A stretch of 64,000 bases of DNA, from NCBI GenBank assembly GCA_023634235.1, contig JAMKCF010000016.1, positions 682,001-746,000 of the forward strand, written 5' to 3'. The notes below the pieces were generated by a model. The model was not told the origin of the DNA. It saw only the letters and a program-made list of their open reading frames with translations, and searched no databases. The translations under genes were made by a program, and so were the position numbers. This DNA is from Pisaster brevispinus (taxonomy: Eukaryota > Echinodermata > Asteroidea > Forcipulatida > Asteriidae). Shown here in pieces: positions 62,631 to 64,000 of the stretch (position 1 is its first letter; the number at the start of each line of letters is the position of its first letter).

Positions 62631-64000
62631 CTATTTTGCATCACAGTCTCAGTTTGGATGTGTAGCATTGAATTGGAGAAAATCAAGATGGCTGCCCTCT
62701 TATAAAGATCCATAGTGCGTGTATGACGCACCATCCCAGTAAAATCTCCTTCCCACCCCTGTGTATTGTTGGGAAGGTTCGATGAGCGCTGACGTGCAAA
62801 AGTGCGATTTGAAGACAAGTGTGAGCTTTGGGCAACGAGCCCTGGTCACGTCATTCCTCATTTTATTTGTGTCCAAAAGCAATCGTACTCTGTAGCTAAT
62901 CAATAAAAAGCATATTCTTTACTTAGACAGAGAGAGAGAGAGAGGAAAGAGGGGGGGGGGTGTGTGATACCACAGGAAAAACAAAATAACAAACTTATAA
63001 TGTCGCCATGAATTGAGATGGTGTTACATACAAAAAGATTCACTGGCGAACAAAAAGTGCACGACTTGCAAAAACAGTCCATTCTTTCATCACGCTGGTG
63101 TAGTCTTACTCGCCAGGAGGCATCTGTGAATGTATATCTCACTTCAATAGTCATATCAGTGTCTTGAATCCTTTTGTCTGCTCTGACGGCTGAAAAGGAG
63201 TCTAACACCTCTAATTTAAATCCATCATTCCAATTGTTATAATGAGGAAACCGAGCTTGAATGAATGGTCTGGTTTGGAGCAGTCTAAAAGGTCAACCCC
63301 AAAATTATATCAAATTCTTCATAGATATATGAGCTTGACTTTCATCTTCGTTGTGAGATCTGCGGAAATGTTCAATATCCACTCAGTCTGTAGCCTTCGA
63401 TATTTTCAAATCTTCAAAAATGACTCCCTGCAAAGACCCCAAAAACCCGAAAAAGGAAAGAAAAAAGAAAAGAAAATCCCCTCAACACATTGGCAACACA
63501 ATGGACAGGTTGTTTTGTTTGTTCTGAAGAAAATAAGGTAGAATAATTGTCTTCTCCCAAAGTATTGATTTACCTTGTGCTCTAGTATTGTCCATAAACG
63601 AACACGTGATCAATTGGTAAAGCGTGAACGCTGCAGCCCTACCGTATAAAAAGTCTTACAAACTCGTACACGGTTCGACCAGTTATGTTATCGATCCCCT
63701 ATGCATAATACACAAGTATTTACACACAAATGTCCAGAGAATGAGGAGTATAAACTTGAAGTTCTATTTAAAGTCTGACAATAAGTCCAGTCTTGATTAA
63801 AGAGTGAGTTGTAAAGACAGACTAGATTCACATAATGCCAAGTCCGTAATCTGATCACCGTACGCCTTGCATTTCGGTCCCCGGGGATCGCGTTGATATA
63901 CCCGCATGTTGACTCACCTGCCCCCAGTGATGCCTCGCTAAAATATTCTCCAACATGGAGTAGTTTTCCGATGGCCTTACGACGTGGTCTAGTGAAAGCG
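62631..64000 (-). CDS. Possible exons of a receptor with an ANF-type (periplasmic-binding-like) ligand domain
   Basis: Weak call. Three minus-strand segments have splice-like edges. (a) 64000-63918 ends VVRPSENYSMLENILARHHW-GQ at donor CAG|GTGAGT. (b) 63210-63110 encodes VLDSFSAVRADKRI and MTIEVRYTFTDASWR before GTAAGA. (c) 62758-62631 encodes WEGDFTGMVRHTRTMDLYKR and AAILIFSNSMLHIQTETVM. The order resembles the extracellular domain of natriuretic-peptide-type receptors and receptor guanylyl cyclases: R-PS--Y..L...L..H.W, then I-V-Y-F, then F..M.....AAILIFS. Phase agrees from (b) to (c). A candidate linking segment ending at 63574 does not fit (a) in phase. It could be chance. Confidence 0.27.
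62922..62960. repeat. GA/G-rich microsatellite
   Basis: ACAGAGAGAGAGAGAGAG followed by GAAAGA and a G run. Simple repeat, no other content. Confidence 0.85.

Noticed and set aside
1..64000. CRISPR array, prokaryotic operon or phage-like system
   Set aside because: The tandem arrays have no unique spacers, genes have spliceosomal introns, and no bacterial genes are present.

Overview
The window reads as an animal nuclear genome: intron-rich genes with GT-AG splice sites, long introns full of repeats, non-LTR retrotransposons, tRNA-derived SINE-like repeats, short inverted-repeat elements and minisatellites. Gene content and repeat style fit an invertebrate deuterostome. An echinoderm, probably a sea star, is my best guess, but this is inference. 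Splice junctions were read by eye and checked for codon phase.

Layout. (1) About 0.4-39.4 kb, minus strand: a large immunoglobulin-superfamily gene of the IGSF9/Turtle type. Thirteen phase-consistent exons encode a signal peptide, five Ig domains, two fibronectin-III domains and one membrane span; the cytoplasmic-tail exons lie beyond the left edge. Intron 1 is about 23.6 kb and carries an 87-bp array (17.65-19.47 kb), a 47-bp array (19.8-24.7 kb) and several inverted-repeat elements. A LINE with an uninterrupted 1058-codon EN-RT reading frame sits antisense in intron 8 (3.3-6.6 kb). (2) 39.4-43.0 kb: promoter-side and intergenic DNA with a CAAA-type array and a roughly 1-kb repeat-like element that holds five TGACGTCA palindromes. 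(3) 43.04-50.20 kb, minus strand: a complete six-exon cytosolic sulfotransferase of 303 aa. Its introns hold a 17-bp and a 10-bp minisatellite, a dead LINE fragment, inverted-repeat elements and an identical 163-bp duplication. (4) 50.57-52.44 kb, plus strand: a complete three-exon gene for mitochondrial ribosomal protein bL17m (MRPL17), head-to-head with the sulfotransferase across about 360 bp. (5) 52.4-57.2 kb: intergenic. (6) 57.18-59.78 kb, minus strand: the last two exons of a class A GPCR (TM7, helix 8, C-terminal tail); upstream exons were not found. (7) 62.6-64.0 kb: possible minus-strand exons with a periplasmic-binding-like (ANF-receptor) look, low confidence, running off the right edge.

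The genes do not form a pathway: a neuronal-type adhesion receptor, a sulfotransferase, a mitochondrial ribosomal protein and a neuropeptide-type receptor are simply neighbours. The least ordinary material is non-coding: the 47-bp array whose IGSF9-sense strand repeats a branch-point-like motif plus pyrimidine tract with no AG, the regulatory-palindrome element at 41.5-42.5 kb, and several inverted-repeat families with two or more copies here.
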